From contig NCFI01000004.1 of NCBI GenBank assembly GCA_002281095.1, forward strand, positions 1-45,655: DNA of 45,655 bases, read 5' to 3'. The stretch is from Thiotrichales bacterium 35-46-9. Its GTDB lineage: Bacteria > Pseudomonadota > Gammaproteobacteria > Thiomicrospirales > Thiomicrospiraceae. Made by a program: the position numbers and the translations under genes. The notes below the pieces were generated by a model. That model was not told where the DNA came from. It was given only the letters and a program-made list of their open reading frames with translations, and searched no databases. The number at the start of each line of letters is the position of its first letter. The first letter of the stretch is position 1. Positions 28,314-35,689 of the stretch are shown here, piece after piece.

Positions 28314-28964
28314 TTACACTTGTCCGTTCCATGCACAAAAATTGCGCAACAGCTGTAGACCAGCATCGGCACTCTTTTCGGGGTGTGCCTGAATAGCAAA
28401 CACCTTGCCTTGGGCAATGGCAGAGGTGTAGTTTAGGCCAAACTCGGTGCTGCCTGTCGTGATGCTCTCATCAGTAGGCTTCACAAAATAACTGTGTACA
28501 AAATAAAAGCGACTCTTGTTCTCGATGTTTTGCCATAAGGGATGTTGTAGAGTTTGCGCAATTTGATTCCAACCCATTTGCGGAATTTTATGCGCAGGAT
28601 TCCAATTCAGTTGGTCGGCAAACGCCAGCACATCGCCCTTAAATAAATCTAAGCAGGGTACACCGCCATTTTCGGCAGAGTGAGACATTAGCACTTGCAT
28701 GCCCATGCAGATACCTAAAAAAGGTTTTTGTTGAGCAGCAGTTAGTACAGACTCACGCAAGCCTTCAATGTTATTGAGCGCATTCATGCAAGCTTTAGCC
28801 GCACCTTGTCCAGGAAAGACAATGGCATCGGCATTGGCGATTTGTGTCGGGTTTTCACTGACGCTAATGTGCGTATTGGCTGGTGCAACATGCAATAAAG
28901 CTTGTTTGACGGAGCGTAGGTTGCCCATGCCATAGTCAACAACAACAATTTCACGCAATGACAT
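28314..28964 (-). CDS. hisH: Imidazole glycerol phosphate synthase glutaminase subunit HisH
   Basis: 216 residues, class I glutamine amidotransferase. The nucleophile Cys is in FLGICMGMQVL, and the His/Glu pair is in IQAHPEKSADAG. VVDYGMGNLRSVKQAL is the conserved opening. It supplies ammonia to HisF. The start codon abuts the hisB stop, so translation is likely coupled. Confidence 0.97.
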   Translation of the reverse strand: MSLREIVVVDYGMGNLRSVKQALLHVAPANTHISVSENPTQIANADAIVFPGQGAAKACMNALNNIEGLRESVLTAAQQKPFLGICMGMQVLMSHSAENGGVPCLDLFKGDVLAFADQLNWNPAHKIPQMGWNQIAQTLQHPLWQNIENKSRFYFVHSYFVKPTDESITTGSTEFGLNYTSAIAQGKVFAIQAHPEKSADAGLQLLRNFCAWNGQV

Positions 28965-29552
28965 TTACAAAGCACCCTTGGTTGAAGGCAAAATGCCTGC
29001 CATGCGCTCATCGGCGGTTAATGCCATGCGCAGGGCGCGACCGAAGGCTTTAAAAATCGTTTCTGCTTGGTGGTGCGCATTGATACCGCGTACATTATCA
29101 ATATGTAGTGTTGCATGGGCATGATTAACAAAGCCTTGGAAGAATTCTTGCACCAGTTGGGTATCAAAGTTGCCGATTCGCTCAGCCGTGAAAGCACAGT
29201 GGAATTGCAATCCAGCGCGACCAGATAAGTCAATGACTACGCGAGATAATGCTTCATCTAAAGGAACATAGGCATGTCCATAACGCGCAATGCCTTTTTT
29301 ATCGCCAACGGCTTTAGCAATTGCCGCACCTAAACTAATACCAATATCTTCAACCGTGTGGTGGTCATCAATATGGTTGTCGCCAATGGCTTCAATGGTG
29401 ATGTCAATCATGCCGTGACGAGCAATTTGATCGATCATGTGTTCTAAAAAAGGAACTCCTGTTGTTAACCGAGCCTTACCTGAGCCATCTAGGTTGATGT
29501 CAATTTTAATTTGGGTTTCTAAGGTTTTTCGTTCAATTTGAGCGGTGCGCAT
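28965..29552 (-). CDS. hisB: Imidazoleglycerol-phosphate dehydratase HisB
   Basis: 195 residues from the preferred start [15 protein letters not shown], with AAGG eight bases upstream; the open frame extends to 29579. It is the monofunctional dehydratase, without the N-terminal phosphatase of the E. coli bifunctional enzyme. Metal-binding motifs: [25 protein letters not shown] and the late HAHATLHID and [10 protein letters not shown]. It dehydrates IGP in histidine synthesis. It is the first gene of the cluster; hisG, hisD, hisC and hisIE are not in this window. Confidence 0.97.
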   Translation of the reverse strand: MRTAQIERKTLETQIKIDINLDGSGKARLTTGVPFLEHMIDQIARHGMIDITIEAIGDNHIDDHHTVEDIGISLGAAIAKAVGDKKGIARYGHAYVPLDEALSRVVIDLSGRAGLQFHCAFTAERIGNFDTQLVQEFFQGFVNHAHATLHIDNVRGINAHHQAETIFKAFGRALRMALTADERMAGILPSTKGAL

Positions 29553-29784
29553 CACTCGACCTTTTTCATTAGCTATCAAAATTAAGGTTATTTTAACATT
29601 TTTAAGGGGCTACGCGTGTTTGCGTATAAATATTATTGCAAACAAAGAAGATAAGTAAATTTTAGTGCTCATAATAAAAATTAATGATAGGGATAAATAT
29701 TTTTGAGTTGGTGAGGGGGTAATATCTGGTTAGAATACCCGATACTAAAGTGAAAAGACCCATTCTGCTATCAGGTTTCGGAAC

Positions 29785-29798
29785 TTGATTGTGGTTAA
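29785..29798 (+). promoter_or_regulatory. Candidate FNR/Anr-type site upstream of ccoN
   Basis: TTGATTGTGGTTAA matches the FNR consensus TTGAT-N4-ATCAA at eight of ten defined bases. cbb3 operons are commonly under FNR/Anr control, and the position upstream of ccoN is suitable. The right half is degenerate, and the best -10 (TATACT 29851) would put it near -70, so this is suggestive only. Confidence 0.4.
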
Positions 29799-29819
29799 GT
29801 TTTGATTCTTTTGGCTCCC

Positions 29820-29839
29820 ATAAACGTCAATATAAACGT
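29820..29839 (+). repeat. ATAAACGT direct repeat upstream of ccoN
   Basis: ATAAACGT occurs at 29820-29827 and again at 29832-29839, with a 12-base period. The same stretch also reads as an imperfect inverted repeat (AACGT...ACGTT). Tandem short repeats near a promoter are typical of response-regulator sites. Confidence 0.35.
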
Positions 29840-29961
29840 TCTGTTAGCTATATACTAGTCATCAGAAGAGGATAAGCTTGTGAAGTGGGGTGTGCGCCGA
29901 TAAGGTGTTCATCTGACGAAGCGGCATGTTAGGTTGTGTTCAATTAGAGAGGAAATCGCAT

Positions 29962-31386
29962 ATGGACACGGTGGTTAAACCGCAATATAACGATGGCGTA
30001 GTTAAGGCATTTACCTTAGCAGCTATTGTGTTTCTAGTACTCGGTACCTTTTTTGGTACTTACGCAGCGTCAGAATTGGCGTGGCCTTTTTTAAACTTTG
30101 ACACGGCAGAAATTACCTTTGGTCGTTTGCGTGTTATTCATACCAATACGGTTATTTATGCGTTTGGTGGTAACGTGTTGATGGCAACTGCCTTCTACAT
30201 TGTTCAGCGTACGAATGGTCGTCCACTTTATAGCAACAAGTTGGCGTGGGTTCAGTTCTTTGCTTTCCAAGCGGGTCTACTGTTGGCAGTTATCACGCTT
30301 GCGTTGGGTATGTCTCAAGCAAAAGAGTACCATGAATTAGAATGGCCACTAGACATCGCCGTTGCGTTAGTTTGGGTTTTGTTTACGTTTAACTTCACCA
30401 TGACCATTGCGGAACGTGATAAGCAGAAAGTACCTCATATTTATGTGGCTAACTGGTTCTTCTTCGGTCTGCTCATTATGGTTACCTACTTATGGGTGCT
30501 TAACGCGCTTTCTGTTCCAGTAAGCTTGTTCCGCTCTTACTCACTGTTTAGTGGCGTACAAGATGCCATGATTCAATGGTGGTGGGGTCACAATGCAGTA
30601 GGTTTCTTCTTGACTGCAGGTTTCCTAGGTATCATGTACTACTTCGTACCTAAGCAAGCGCAGCGTCCTATTTATTCGTACCGTTTGTCGGTCATCCACT
30701 TCTGGTCATTGATGTTTGGTTATGTATGGTTGGGTGCTCACCACCTACAATACACAGCTTTGCCTGATTGGGTAGGTTCTTTGGGTGCGGTTATCTCTTT
30801 GGCGATGATCATTCCGTCATGGGGTGGTGCGTTGAACGGTATGTTAACGCTATCAGGCGCTTGGGATCGTTTGCGTACTGACTATATCTTACGTTTCTTG
30901 ATTATGTCATTAGCCTTCTATGCGATGTCGACTTTTGAAGGTCCAGTAATGGCAGCCAAATCGGTAAACGCTTTGTCGCACTACACTGACTGGACAATCG
31001 GTCACGTACACTCAGGTGCGTTAGGTTGGGTGGCGATGGTGTCTATCGGTGCGGTTTACCACATGACGATGAAGTTGTGGAAAACAGAGATGTACTCTAT
31101 GTCATTAATTAACTTCCATTTCTGGTTAGCGACTATTGGTACGGTGTTCTACATCGTGGCTATGTGGGTATCAGGTATCATGCAGGGTCTGATGTGGCGT
31201 GCTTATGACGACTACGGTACTTTGGCTTATACCTTTGCTGAATCAGTAGCGGCTATGCATCCTTATTATGTCATGCGTGCAATTGGCGGTATCTTGTTTA
31301 CTGCAGGTGCGGCTGTGATGCTGTACAACATGATCATGACGATTCGCATGGCAAATGCACGTCAAACACAATTAGCTCACGCTTGA
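29962..31386 (+). CDS. ccoN: cbb3-type cytochrome c oxidase subunit I
   Basis: 474 residues from ATG 29962, which follows AGAGAGGAAA; the frame is open to 29926 but that extension lacks a good site. About 12 membrane segments. Heme and copper ligands are visible: VIHTNTVIYAFGGN, WWWGHNAVGFF, WLGAHHLQY and IGHVHSGALGW. It is the catalytic heme b / b3-CuB subunit that reduces oxygen to water and pumps protons with high oxygen affinity in the inner membrane. First gene of ccoNOQP. Confidence 0.98.
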   Translation: MDTVVKPQYNDGVVKAFTLAAIVFLVLGTFFGTYAASELAWPFLNFDTAEITFGRLRVIHTNTVIYAFGGNVLMATAFYIVQRTNGRPLYSNKLAWVQFFAFQAGLLLAVITLALGMSQAKEYHELEWPLDIAVALVWVLFTFNFTMTIAERDKQKVPHIYVANWFFFGLLIMVTYLWVLNALSVPVSLFRSYSLFSGVQDAMIQWWWGHNAVGFFLTAGFLGIMYYFVPKQAQRPIYSYRLSVIHFWSLMFGYVWLGAHHLQYTALPDWVGSLGAVISLAMIIPSWGGALNGMLTLSGAWDRLRTDYILRFLIMSLAFYAMSTFEGPVMAAKSVNALSHYTDWTIGHVHSGALGWVAMVSIGAVYHMTMKLWKTEMYSMSLINFHFWLATIGTVFYIVAMWVSGIMQGLMWRAYDDYGTLAYTFAESVAAMHPYYVMRAIGGILFTAGAAVMLYNMIMTIRMANARQTQLAHA

Positions 31387-31397
31387 TATAACATTGC

Positions 31398-31428
31398 GCG
31401 TAGCTCTTGTCGCTAAGCAGGGCTACGC
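31398..31428 (+). other. Intercistronic hairpin between ccoN and ccoO
   Basis: GCGTAGCTC pairs with GGGCTACGC (one G-T pair) across a 13-base loop. No T-tract follows, so it is not a terminator. It may protect the ccoN message or adjust subunit ratios. Confidence 0.55.
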
Positions 31429-31449
31429 ACATACTGAGGAGTTCATGAA

Positions 31450-32229
31450 ATGGCAGCTCAAAAGCCAAAAAATTTGCAAGAATGGTTTGAACAGAACGTT
31501 TTTGCGTTAATGTTCGGTACCGCTTTAGCTGTATCGGTTGCAAGTATTGTAGAAATTGTTCCTTTGTTTTACCTCGATAACACTTACGAGCATACGGCTA
31601 AAGATGAGTCAGGTAATTTGAAAAGCCCAGAATTGTTATGGGATCGTGGTGAAAAGCGTTTGTTTTACAAAGATGAAGCAGGTAACTGGGCTTCAGATTG
31701 GAAAGCAGGCGATGGTGTTCGTCCTTTCACGCCACTAGAATTGGCGGGTAAAGATATTTACATGCGTGAGCATTGTATGTATTGCCATAGTCAAATGATT
31801 CGTCCGTTCCGTGATGAGCGTGAGCGTTATGGTCACTACTCACTGGGTACCGAGTCAATTTATGATCACCCATTCCAATGGGGCTCTAAACGTACCGGTC
31901 CAGACTTGGCTCGTGTCGGTGGCAAGTTCTCGAATGAGTGGCATTATATGCATTTAATGCGTCCTCAGGCGTTGGTGCCAGAGTCGGTGATGCCTGCGTA
32001 TCCATGGTTGGCTGAAAACTCAATTGAAAATGATTTCTTCAATACTAAGCGTGATATGAAAGCACGTTTGGAAGCGATGCGTCTGATGGGTGTGCCTTAC
32101 ACGCAAGAAGATATTGATAACGCTAATGAGCACATCAAGGGTTATACCGAGATGGATGCGATCATCGCTTACATGCAAGTGTTGGGAACGATGGTTAAAC
32201 TAGACGACAACAAGGTTTATCGTGAGTAA
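31450..32229 (+). CDS. ccoO: cbb3-type cytochrome c oxidase subunit II (monoheme cytochrome c)
   Basis: 259 residues. One N-terminal membrane anchor (about 17-40, [20 protein letters not shown]). The periplasmic domain has one heme-binding site CMYCHSQM and the distal Met in [10 protein letters not shown]. It passes electrons from CcoP to CcoN. TGAGGAG precedes the ATG. Its end overlaps ccoQ by eight bases. Confidence 0.98.
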   Translation: MAAQKPKNLQEWFEQNVFALMFGTALAVSVASIVEIVPLFYLDNTYEHTAKDESGNLKSPELLWDRGEKRLFYKDEAGNWASDWKAGDGVRPFTPLELAGKDIYMREHCMYCHSQMIRPFRDERERYGHYSLGTESIYDHPFQWGSKRTGPDLARVGGKFSNEWHYMHLMRPQALVPESVMPAYPWLAENSIENDFFNTKRDMKARLEAMRLMGVPYTQEDIDNANEHIKGYTEMDAIIAYMQVLGTMVKLDDNKVYRE

Positions 32230-32407
32230 GATCGAAAGCTACTTCCATACTGACTGGGCAGCGATGACTGCCTATGATTGGGGTGGCATGATTTTGACGA
32301 TAGTGATTTTTGTTGCGCTGGCGGTGACTTTTTTTAATGCGTTGCGTCCGAAGAATGCAAAAGAGTTAGAAGAGCAACGCATGACGCCCTTGCGTGATGA
32401 CGAGTAA
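32222..32407 (+). CDS. ccoQ: cbb3-type oxidase subunit CcoQ
   Basis: 61 residues with GTG start inside the end of ccoO. One membrane segment (about 20-40, [20 protein letters not shown]) and the conserved tail [15 protein letters not shown]. CcoQ stabilises the assembled oxidase. Overlap and position between ccoO and ccoP make the assignment firm. Confidence 0.93.
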   Translation: MSKIESYFHTDWAAMTAYDWGGMILTIVIFVALAVTFFNALRPKNAKELEEQRMTPLRDDE

Positions 32408-32430
32408 ATTAAGATTTGAGGAGACCAGTT

Positions 32431-33306
32431 ATGGCAAATGAAAATCCATGGCCAAATGAAGGGAATACCGGCCATATTTGGGATGAAGACATCCGTGAAT
32501 TAGATTACCCGCCTCCCTTATGGTGGATGCTGGCTTTCTATGCTGGATTTGTAATGATCGTATTTTATGCGCTTTACTATCCGACCATCCCAACGCCTAC
32601 AGGTAATACTAAAGGTTTGGCTGGCTGGACGCAGATGAAAGAGTATCATGAAGACTTCGAAACGCTCAATAAATGGCGTGCTGAGAAGTTTGCTGCGCAA
32701 GAGCAGGCGCTAACTGAAAAAAGCGTTGAAGAAATTCTAGCAGACAAAAACTTGGTTGATTATGCAGTAGCAACTTCTAAAGCATTGTTTGGTGATTACT
32801 GTGCTGCCTGTCATGGTGCTGGTGGTGCTGGTAACGTGAACTATCCGATTTTGGCCGATGATGATTGGTTGTGGGGTGGTGATGTTAATACCATTTATCA
32901 GTCTTTGGTTTCAGGTCGTGTCGGTAACATGCCAGCTTATGGCGCTATGTTATCGTCAGAACAAATCGGTCAGGTGACAGATTTTGTTATTGCTATGTCG
33001 GAAGGCAAAGCAGACAGTGAAGCCTTCGCCGCAGGACGTGAGGTTTATAACAGCATTGGTTGTGCTGGTTGTCACATGCCAGACGGCTCTGGTATGGCAG
33101 CCTTAGGCGCGGCTCGTTTGAACGATAAAGTATGGCGCTTCTCTGGCGAACGTGCTGAAGTAATGAAGACAATTGCTAAAGGTGTTAACGCCATTGGCGA
33201 GAAAGAAACTCGCCATGCCGTCATGCCAGCATTTGCTGAGCGTTTGGGTGACAAAGAAGTTAAGCGTTTGTCAATCTACGTTCACAGCTTAGGTGGCGGC
33301 AAATAA
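32431..33306 (+). CDS. ccoP: cbb3-type cytochrome c oxidase subunit III (diheme cytochrome c)
   Basis: 291 residues from ATG 32431, which has GAGGAG nearby; the frame is open to 32416. The N-terminus has the family motif GHIWDEDIRELDYPPPLWW and then a membrane helix. Two heme sites, CAACHGAG and CAGCHMPD, lie in the periplasmic part. It receives electrons from soluble cytochromes c. The usual membrane topology and both hemes are intact. Confidence 0.98.
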   Translation: MANENPWPNEGNTGHIWDEDIRELDYPPPLWWMLAFYAGFVMIVFYALYYPTIPTPTGNTKGLAGWTQMKEYHEDFETLNKWRAEKFAAQEQALTEKSVEEILADKNLVDYAVATSKALFGDYCAACHGAGGAGNVNYPILADDDWLWGGDVNTIYQSLVSGRVGNMPAYGAMLSSEQIGQVTDFVIAMSEGKADSEAFAAGREVYNSIGCAGCHMPDGSGMAALGAARLNDKVWRFSGERAEVMKTIAKGVNAIGEKETRHAVMPAFAERLGDKEVKRLSIYVHSLGGGK

Positions 33307-33324
33307 TTTAGTCATCACAGTATT

Positions 33325-33350
33325 AGAGCGAGCGATGAGTTGCTCGTTCT
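33325..33350 (+). other. Hairpin downstream of ccoP
   Basis: AGAGCGAGC pairs with GCTCGTTCT (one G-T pair) over an eight-base loop, then TCTTGTG. The T-tract is poor, so partial termination or 3'-end protection of the ccoNOQP message is more likely than a full stop. Confidence 0.5.
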
Positions 33351-33377
33351 TCTTGTGAGTTAATGGGAGTAAATGCT

Positions 33378-33512
33378 ATGTTTGGTGGTTTAAACAACGA
33401 CTTCGTGCTTTGGGTTTCCTTAGGTACTATTATCTTTACCGTGGTAGTACTTGTTGCTTGGGGGATTAAAACCGTTCTGGCAATGGAAGGCTTGGATAAG
33501 GAAAGTCAATAA
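33378..33512 (+). CDS. 44-residue single-span membrane protein in the cco operon
   Basis: An open frame of 44 codons with ATG at 33378, GGGAG eight bases upstream and stop TAA at 33510. The protein has a short N-terminus (MFGGLNND), one hydrophobic helix (about residues 10-35, with WVSLGTIIFTVVVLVAWG) and a charged tail ending EGLDKESQ. Size and topology resemble CcoQ and the small cbb3 subunit CcoM reported from Pseudomonas stutzeri, but I cannot establish homology by reading. It lies between ccoP and ccoG, flanked by hairpins on both sides, and a terminator follows its stop within 20 bases. Likely a real gene and possibly an extra oxidase subunit or assembly factor. Confidence 0.75.
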   Translation: MFGGLNNDFVLWVSLGTIIFTVVVLVAWGIKTVLAMEGLDKESQ

Positions 33513-33529
33513 TAATTAATGTTGACTCT

Positions 33530-33562
33530 AACGGCTCAGGATTCTGGGCCGTTGTTGTTTTT
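33530..33562 (+). terminator. Terminator-like hairpin before ccoG
   Basis: AACGGC-T-CAG pairs with CTG-G-GCCGTT over a four-base loop, followed by a T-rich run ending in TTTTT. It would close the ccoNOQP plus 44-codon unit. It lies inside the 33519 upstream extension of ccoG, which argues that ccoG really starts at 33594. Confidence 0.7.
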
Positions 33563-33593
33563 GGCGGTTTACATCATAAAATTAGGTTATCAA

Positions 33594-35057
33594 ATGTCAG
33601 AAAAAAATAATATGACCCCTGCTGAAGATGCGGCTCGTATCCAAAATGTGGTTAAGGGTGCTTCTAAAACGTTAGATGAAATCGGCGTTGAAATGTTAAC
33701 GGTTTCGACGGATATGAAAACGGTCCATGCGAAACGCATTGGTGGTTTTTTTCGTCAGATTAAAAATGTGAGCGCTTTTCTGTGGTTAAGCTTTTTCTTG
33801 CTTCCTTATGTGCGTTGGGATGATCGTCAGGCATTGCTATTTGACTTGCCTAATCGTCAATTTCACATTTTCGGTATTACCATCCTGCCACAAGATATTT
33901 GGATGTTGGCTTCGATTTTACTGTTTGCGGCAATGGCGCTAGCTGCCGCCTCAGCTTTGGCTGGACGTGTTTGGTGTGGTTATTTTTGCTTTCAAACAGT
34001 GTGGATGGATGTATTCACTTGGATTGAAGAAAAAATTCAGGGTGGTCCAAACAAGCGCATGGCGCTGGATCAATCTCCTTGGACAGGTGAAAAGCTTCGT
34101 TTAAAAGGGGCAACCAATGCCGTTTTCTTAGTTCTGTCGTTTTTAACTGGTTTTACTTTCGTTGCATACTTTACTGATGCACTGGCTCTATGGCAGGAGT
34201 TATTCACAGGTAATGTGGGCGGTTTCGCTTGGTTGGCGATAGCCGGATTGACCATCACGACTTTCTTATTTGCCTCTAAATTGCGTGAGCAAACGTGCAC
34301 GCTTTTCTGTCCTTACGCGCGTATTCAGGGTGCGATGATTGATAAGCAAACCGTGCTGCCAACTTATGATCTTGATCGTGGTGAACCACGTGGTCGTATG
34401 AAACGTGTACGTCCTGGTGAAGAGGAGCCAAAGTTGGGCGATTGTATTGACTGTAATCTGTGTGTTGCAGTCTGTCCAACAGGGGTGGATATTCGTAAGG
34501 GCCAACAGATTGGTTGTATTACTTGTGGCTTGTGTATTGATGCTTGTGACTCGGTGATGAAGAAACTGGATAAGCCACTGGGACTCATTCGCTATGCCTC
34601 TCTGGAAGAGTTTGAAGGTAAGCCTTTGCCTCCATTGTACAAGAGTCCTCGCGTTCTGGTTTACACGGGTATTATGGCATTAGCTGCCAGTGTGTTAATT
34701 TACGGTTTGGCAACCATTGCACCGATGAAGTTGAATGTGTTGCATGAGCGTTCGCCTTTATTTGTTATGCTTTCTGATGGTACTATTCAGAATAAATTAA
34801 CCATTAAGGTGGTTAACAAAACAGATAAAGTCATGATGGTTCGACTATCGGCATCGGGTCTAGAAGGACTGAAAGTAGAAGGTAATGATGTGCCGATTTC
34901 CGTGAATCCAGGAAGTGTGGGTGCAACGACTCTGCTGGTTAAGGCAGATAAAAAAGTGTTGTCGGGAGCAAATACCCCTATCACGATTGAGGCAGTGGAT
35001 GTAAATAATCCCGCAATTCATCAAAAGTATGATAGTATGTTTATTGGTCCTAAGTAA
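33594..35057 (+). CDS. ccoG: Cytochrome oxidase accessory ferredoxin protein CcoG
   Basis: 487 residues from MSEKNNMTPAED, preceded by TTAGG; the upstream ATG at 33519 would place the terminator inside the gene. About five membrane segments, with WCGYFCFQTVW and EQTCTLFCPYARIQG, then a two-cluster ferredoxin part (CIDCNLCVAVCP and CITCGLCIDACD) and an Ig-like C-terminal domain. CcoG is thought to reduce copper for insertion into the oxidase. It follows a terminator, so read-through or a local promoter must express it. Confidence 0.96.
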   Translation: MSEKNNMTPAEDAARIQNVVKGASKTLDEIGVEMLTVSTDMKTVHAKRIGGFFRQIKNVSAFLWLSFFLLPYVRWDDRQALLFDLPNRQFHIFGITILPQDIWMLASILLFAAMALAAASALAGRVWCGYFCFQTVWMDVFTWIEEKIQGGPNKRMALDQSPWTGEKLRLKGATNAVFLVLSFLTGFTFVAYFTDALALWQELFTGNVGGFAWLAIAGLTITTFLFASKLREQTCTLFCPYARIQGAMIDKQTVLPTYDLDRGEPRGRMKRVRPGEEEPKLGDCIDCNLCVAVCPTGVDIRKGQQIGCITCGLCIDACDSVMKKLDKPLGLIRYASLEEFEGKPLPPLYKSPRVLVYTGIMALAASVLIYGLATIAPMKLNVLHERSPLFVMLSDGTIQNKLTIKVVNKTDKVMMVRLSASGLEGLKVEGNDVPISVNPGSVGATTLLVKADKKVLSGANTPITIEAVDVNNPAIHQKYDSMFIGPK

Positions 35058-35087
35058 CAATGTTTACTAGGATTGAATAATTTAGTG

Positions 35088-35115
35088 CCCAGTCTAGAAA
35101 GACTGGGTTTCTTTT
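35088..35115 (+). terminator. Intrinsic terminator after ccoG
   Basis: CCCAGTCT-AGAA-AGACTGGG is a perfect eight-base-pair stem with a four-base loop, followed by TTTCTTTT. It separates ccoG from fixH, 31 bases before the fixH ATG. Confidence 0.88.
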
Positions 35116-35145
35116 ATGTTACGAGTTGTAAAAGGAAGTGCACCC

Positions 35146-35679
35146 ATGAGTGATGCGACACAGGTTGAACAGCCAAATAAAACTTGGCACAAGCCGTGGA
35201 AAAATCCGTTCATTTTGTTTTGGTTGGCGATCTTGGTTGTTGTGTTAATTGTCAACTTTTTCATGGTCAGTATGGCGATTGTGACGAATCCTGGGTTGGT
35301 CAATAGTAGTCCGTATAAACGGGGTGCTAACTACGAAGCGATTATGGCCGAACGTCATGCGGAAGCCATGTTGGGCTGGCAAATTAGCATTGAATGGCCA
35401 GAGCTGAAAGAGAATGCCAAAACAACCTTGCAATTGACTGCTTTGGATAAGGAAGGACAAGCGATTGTCGCAGATAGTGTCGAGCTTTATGCTTATCGAC
35501 CTTCAGACCTTAAAGAGGATTTTGTATTGAAGCTCCTAGCTGGAGAGGTAGCTGGCCAGTATCAAGCATCTGTTACTATGCCTAAGAAAGGTAAATGGGT
35601 ATGGATTGCCGAAGTAAAGCGCGGCAATGAGAAAAGTAGTATTTCAGGCGAGCTAATGGTCGCCGATCCAGCACCATAA
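35146..35679 (+). CDS. fixH: FixH/CcoH family oxidase assembly protein
   Basis: 177 residues from MSDATQVEQ, with AAAAGGAAGTG seven to ten bases upstream. The open frame reaches ATG 35116, but that start lies against the terminator. One membrane helix (about 25-45, [19 protein letters not shown]) and a periplasmic domain with [17 protein letters not shown], the FixH motif. It joins the CcoI copper pump in maturing cbb3 oxidase. Ten bases separate it from ccoI. Confidence 0.92.
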   Translation: MSDATQVEQPNKTWHKPWKNPFILFWLAILVVVLIVNFFMVSMAIVTNPGLVNSSPYKRGANYEAIMAERHAEAMLGWQISIEWPELKENAKTTLQLTALDKEGQAIVADSVELYAYRPSDLKEDFVLKLLAGEVAGQYQASVTMPKKGKWVWIAEVKRGNEKSSISGELMVADPAP

Positions 35680-35689
35680 CGAGTTTTCC

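Larger units (their letters stand above)
29580..29925. promoter_or_regulatory. Intergenic region between hisB and ccoN
   Basis: About 400 bases between divergent hisB and ccoN, rich in A and T, with no gene that I can support. It must hold the hisB promoter (left) and the ccoN promoter (right). Visible elements: an FNR/Anr-like half-matching box at 29785-29798, an 8-base direct repeat at 29820-29839, and TATACT at 29851-29856. The stretch after 29857 is a long leader before ccoN. Confidence 0.6.

Noticed and set aside
33519..33593. ATG 33519 as the ccoG start
   Set aside because: The added 25 residues would be encoded across a terminator-like hairpin, and a better start with AGG upstream exists at 33594.
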